Assembly: GCA_951813285.1 (NCBI GenBank)
Contig: OX638355.1
Span: 4,776,437 to 4,840,436 of the forward strand
Length of the DNA stretch: 64,000 bases
Origin: Terriglobia bacterium
GTDB lineage: Bacteria > Acidobacteriota > Terriglobia > Versatilivoradales > Versatilivoraceae
Reading direction: 5' to 3'
Position numbers and translations under genes: made by a program. Positions within the stretch are counted from its first letter, which is position 1. The number at the start of each line of letters is the position of its first letter. The notes beneath the pieces were generated by a model. The model saw only the letters and a list, made by a program, of their open reading frames with translations, had not been told where the DNA came from and did no database searches. Below, in pieces: positions 61,923 through 64,000 of the stretch.

Positions 61923-62956
61923 CTTCCGGGTAGACCGCAGGTAAAGATCTTGAAGAGGAGATTCAAAGCCGGATTGGAACGCACCAGGGCACTCGTCAGG
62001 ATGGCGGCTGCCCACACGCTGCGCCGTGAGACTTTGACCTCCCGCCCGCTCCTGAACGTCGGCTTGCGGTATATGCGCCTCAGAGTCAGCACCGCGATTG
62101 CCAGAGGCCACAGGCAGGAACGGCGAATGCCGGTTTCGTGGGTCGGGAGGCTGACGATGAAACGCAACCCGTCGGCGAGGTGGTTGTGCGTGATCGCCAC
62201 CAGCTCGCGGAGGCCCTCGACGAAGGCCGGATCGGCCGTTCCGGGAGAGAGGGAGCCGAGTTCAAGCCCGGACGAGCGGAAGACGTCCCGCGGCAGCCAG
62301 CATACGCCGCGGCGCCGGTCCTCCCACAGGTCCTTGAGGATGTTGATCATCTGCAGCCCCTGACCGAAGGAGACCGAAAGCGGCAACAGATCCTCACGCC
62401 GTCTGTCGATCTCTTCGGAGTGGTTGCAAAACAGCGCCGTCAGGGTTTCACCGACCACGCCGGCCACGTGATAGCAATAGCGGTCCAACTGCGCCAGGTC
62501 CCGCAAGCCCTCGGTGCTGGCGTTTCGCTGAAACTCCACCATGCCGTGCGACATGATCCGTACGCAACGGCAAATCGCATGGCGCTGCGCAAGGGTGAAG
62601 CGCTGGGTGATGCGAATCACCCGCGGGGTGTTGGCGACCAGATTCGCCTCATGATCGCTGGTTGACGATGACAACCGGTGACCGAGCTCGCGCGCAAACG
62701 GAACCGGGTCCTCCCGGCCCGCCACGATCTCGGCGAATCGTCTTGAGAAAGCCTGCTTTTGGGCCAGGGAAAGCGCCGGTTCATCTTCGATGGTGTCGGC
62801 AATCCGGCACAGGAGATAGGCATTTCCCACCGCCTCGCACAGGTGGCGCGGCAACTGGGCAATCGTAAGCGCAAAGGTACGAGCAACCCCCTCGAGTACC
62901 TTCGTCTGGTAGGCGATGTCGCTCGGCGCCGAAGAACTCAGGTGGCTTGCGGTCAT
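61895..62956 (-). CDS. Squalene/phytoene synthase family protein, type 2
   Basis: 353 residues, clearly related to the product of 48139-49215. First Asp-rich motif [13 protein letters not shown] (Asp54, Asp58, same numbering), second [26 protein letters not shown] and CWLPRDVF. The last few residues (about RAATSDCRE) are encoded by DNA that belongs to the fused type 1 remnant, so the C-terminus was replaced by a deletion. Two different paralogues in one locus could form a pair, as HpnC and HpnD do in hopanoid producers, but HpnE is not seen. Downstream is the outer-membrane factor gene on the same strand. Confidence 0.88.
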   Translation of the reverse strand: MTASHLSSSAPSDIAYQTKVLEGVARTFALTIAQLPRHLCEAVGNAYLLCRIADTIEDEPALSLAQKQAFSRRFAEIVAGREDPVPFARELGHRLSSSTSDHEANLVANTPRVIRITQRFTLAQRHAICRCVRIMSHGMVEFQRNASTEGLRDLAQLDRYCYHVAGVVGETLTALFCNHSEEIDRRREDLLPLSVSFGQGLQMINILKDLWEDRRRGVCWLPRDVFRSSGLELGSLSPGTADPAFVEGLRELVAITHNHLADGLRFIVSLPTHETGIRRSCLWPLAIAVLTLRRIYRKPTFRSGREVKVSRRSVWAAAILTSALVRSNPALNLLFKIFTCGLPGRAATSDCRE

Positions 62957-63175
62957 GGTGATGCCGGTTCCCTATGAGCGAAGCTGAAGACAGGCTGCTT
63001 CTGCAGGATCTGCTCAGCGACCCGGTGAGAAATGCAGAGTGAGGATCCGGATCTACCATAGCAAGACCGAAACGGTGCTTGCAATCCTACACCGGTCAGA
63101 CTCTGGCCACGAAGGGGCAAGAAGAAACCGGATCTCGACAAACCCGCGAGATGGATGATTTCTAGCGGCACCCCC
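62957..63175. other. Gap between the squalene synthase gene and the surface-protein pseudogene
   Basis: 219 bases. The bases just before the ATG at 62956 (GGCATCACCATG) resemble those before the remnant at 48014 (GGGATCACCATG). Nothing else recognised. Confidence 0.5.
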
Positions 63176-64000
63176 CTACTGCCTCGCCGGCAGGTAGGCG
63201 CCGTCCCCGCTGCGCTCTCCGGGCGCCCCGCCGTCGTTGACTACCCCGTAGGCCAGAAACGTTCTCCCCCGACACCTTCTCGATCCGGAAGTTCGACCAG
63301 GAGGTGGGATCCAGCGGCATCGTCACTTCCACCGGCTCCGACTCCCGGCCGTTGCCGGCGGCGTTTACCCCGCGCAGTTCAAAGACAAAGTCCGTCCCGT
63401 CAAGGAGGTCTCCGACCGTATACCCTGAGGCATTGACCTCATCGACGGCGCTGTCCGGGATCGGGGTCCGCTCCCCGAATTCCCCCCGGCCCTCCTTGTT
63501 GCGGTACTCGTAGCGAATGATGGCCGAGCCTCCGTCCTCCGACGGCCGGTTCCAGCTCAGCCTCACGGATCTGTTTCCGGGACTCACGCGGAGTCCGGTC
63601 GAGGAAATCGGCTCGGGCGCTCCCGGCGGCGACACCCGCACTTCCGCCACCGCTTCCTCGTTCCCCTTGTTCCCCAGCGACGAGCGCACCACAGCTCCCC
63701 TCACCGTCAGCGTCCTGGTCGTAGCGCATGGCATTGAACTGGGTCAGGTTGGAGATCTCAATAAAGCCATCGTTATCGGTATCGTAGTCCCGGGTCCCCG
63801 CCTGGATCGTGACCATGACGGTACGCGTTACGCTCAGGCCTTCAGGATCGACCGCCCGAACGGTGACCGCGATCCGTCCCGGCGCCAGCGGCGTCAGCGT
63901 CAGCGTGGAGCCACTGATGCCGGCGGTGACGTAATCGATATCGCTTGGCAATGCCGTGTAGCTCAGGGTGTCGTCGTCCGGATCGTCGAACGCGTTCGAA
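63176..64000 (-). pseudogene. Decayed paralogue of the giant surface protein (continues past the right edge)
   Basis: From the right edge the frame reads LTLTPLAPGRIAVTVRAVDP, RDYDTDNDGFIEISNLTQFN, like the region after the subtilase domain at about 38.2 kb. Near 63725 it jumps, out of frame, to TLTVRGAVVRSSLGNKGNEE and an FN3 domain like that at about 31.6-32.3 kb. At about 63292 it jumps again to the last 38 codons of the C-terminal module, where a 2-base loss (AGAAACGTTC against AGAAACGGGTTC at about 29110) breaks the frame. The original stop lies at 63176-63178. Internal deletions and frameshifts make a full product impossible. Confidence 0.85.

Overview
This is a GC-rich bacterial chromosome segment with dense coding and ordinary bacterial starts and Shine-Dalgarno sites. 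The left end holds a conserved housekeeping block on the minus strand (ispE, tRNA-Gln, prs, rplY, pth, rpsF, rpsR, rplI, dnaB). That gene order, together with Tat-exported amidohydrolases, a SelA gene and very large secreted proteins rich in Ig, FN3 and cadherin-like domains, suits an uncultivated Acidobacteriota-like Gram-negative. The lineage is an inference from gene content, not a measurement.

Layout. 1-9.6 kb: the housekeeping block, then a periplasmic TPR protein and purH. 9.6-14.6 kb (plus strand): selA, a sulfatase and a TIM-barrel-like protein. 14.6-16.1 kb: gene-free DNA packed with small dispersed repeats. 16.1-24.2 kb: six minus-strand genes for small-molecule breakdown (class III aminotransferase, HpcH/HpaI aldolase, an SDR lacking its catalytic residues, a Tat-exported creatininase, a Tat-exported phosphotriesterase-like lipoprotein, a secreted alpha/beta hydrolase). 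Inverted copies of the same composite repeat flank this block (14550-15772 and 24487-25008). 25-41.3 kb: two very large secreted proteins, a Spondin_N/PQQ-glucose-dehydrogenase-like fusion and a subtilase with Ig/GLUG/FN3/cadherin repeats. The subtilase reading frame is about 4,080 codons long and is split by one in-frame TAG. Both proteins end in the same C-terminal module of about 460-500 residues, which is internally duplicated.

42.1-63.0 kb: the most interesting region. It holds a Rieske oxygenase, an RND adaptor, a GPP34-cytochrome P450 fusion, ispH, a squalene synthase-like gene, a DUF2236/MpaB-like oxygenase, a coupled export set (beta-barrel, LolA-like periplasmic protein, MMPL/RND permease), a YjbQ-like fusion, an HAE1-type RND pump, a NodT-type outer-membrane factor and a second squalene synthase-like gene. 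I read this as a locus that makes an isoprenoid (C30-type) lipid, oxidises it and moves it across the envelope. The product is unknown. The squalene synthase genes show an unusual history: the sequence fits an ancestral tandem pair (type 2, then type 1) that was duplicated and then decayed reciprocally. One locus keeps type 1 plus a 42-codon remnant of type 2; the other keeps type 2 plus a 45-codon tail of type 1.

63.2-64.0 kb: a decayed paralogue of the giant surface protein with two internal deletions and a frameshift. It runs off the right edge.
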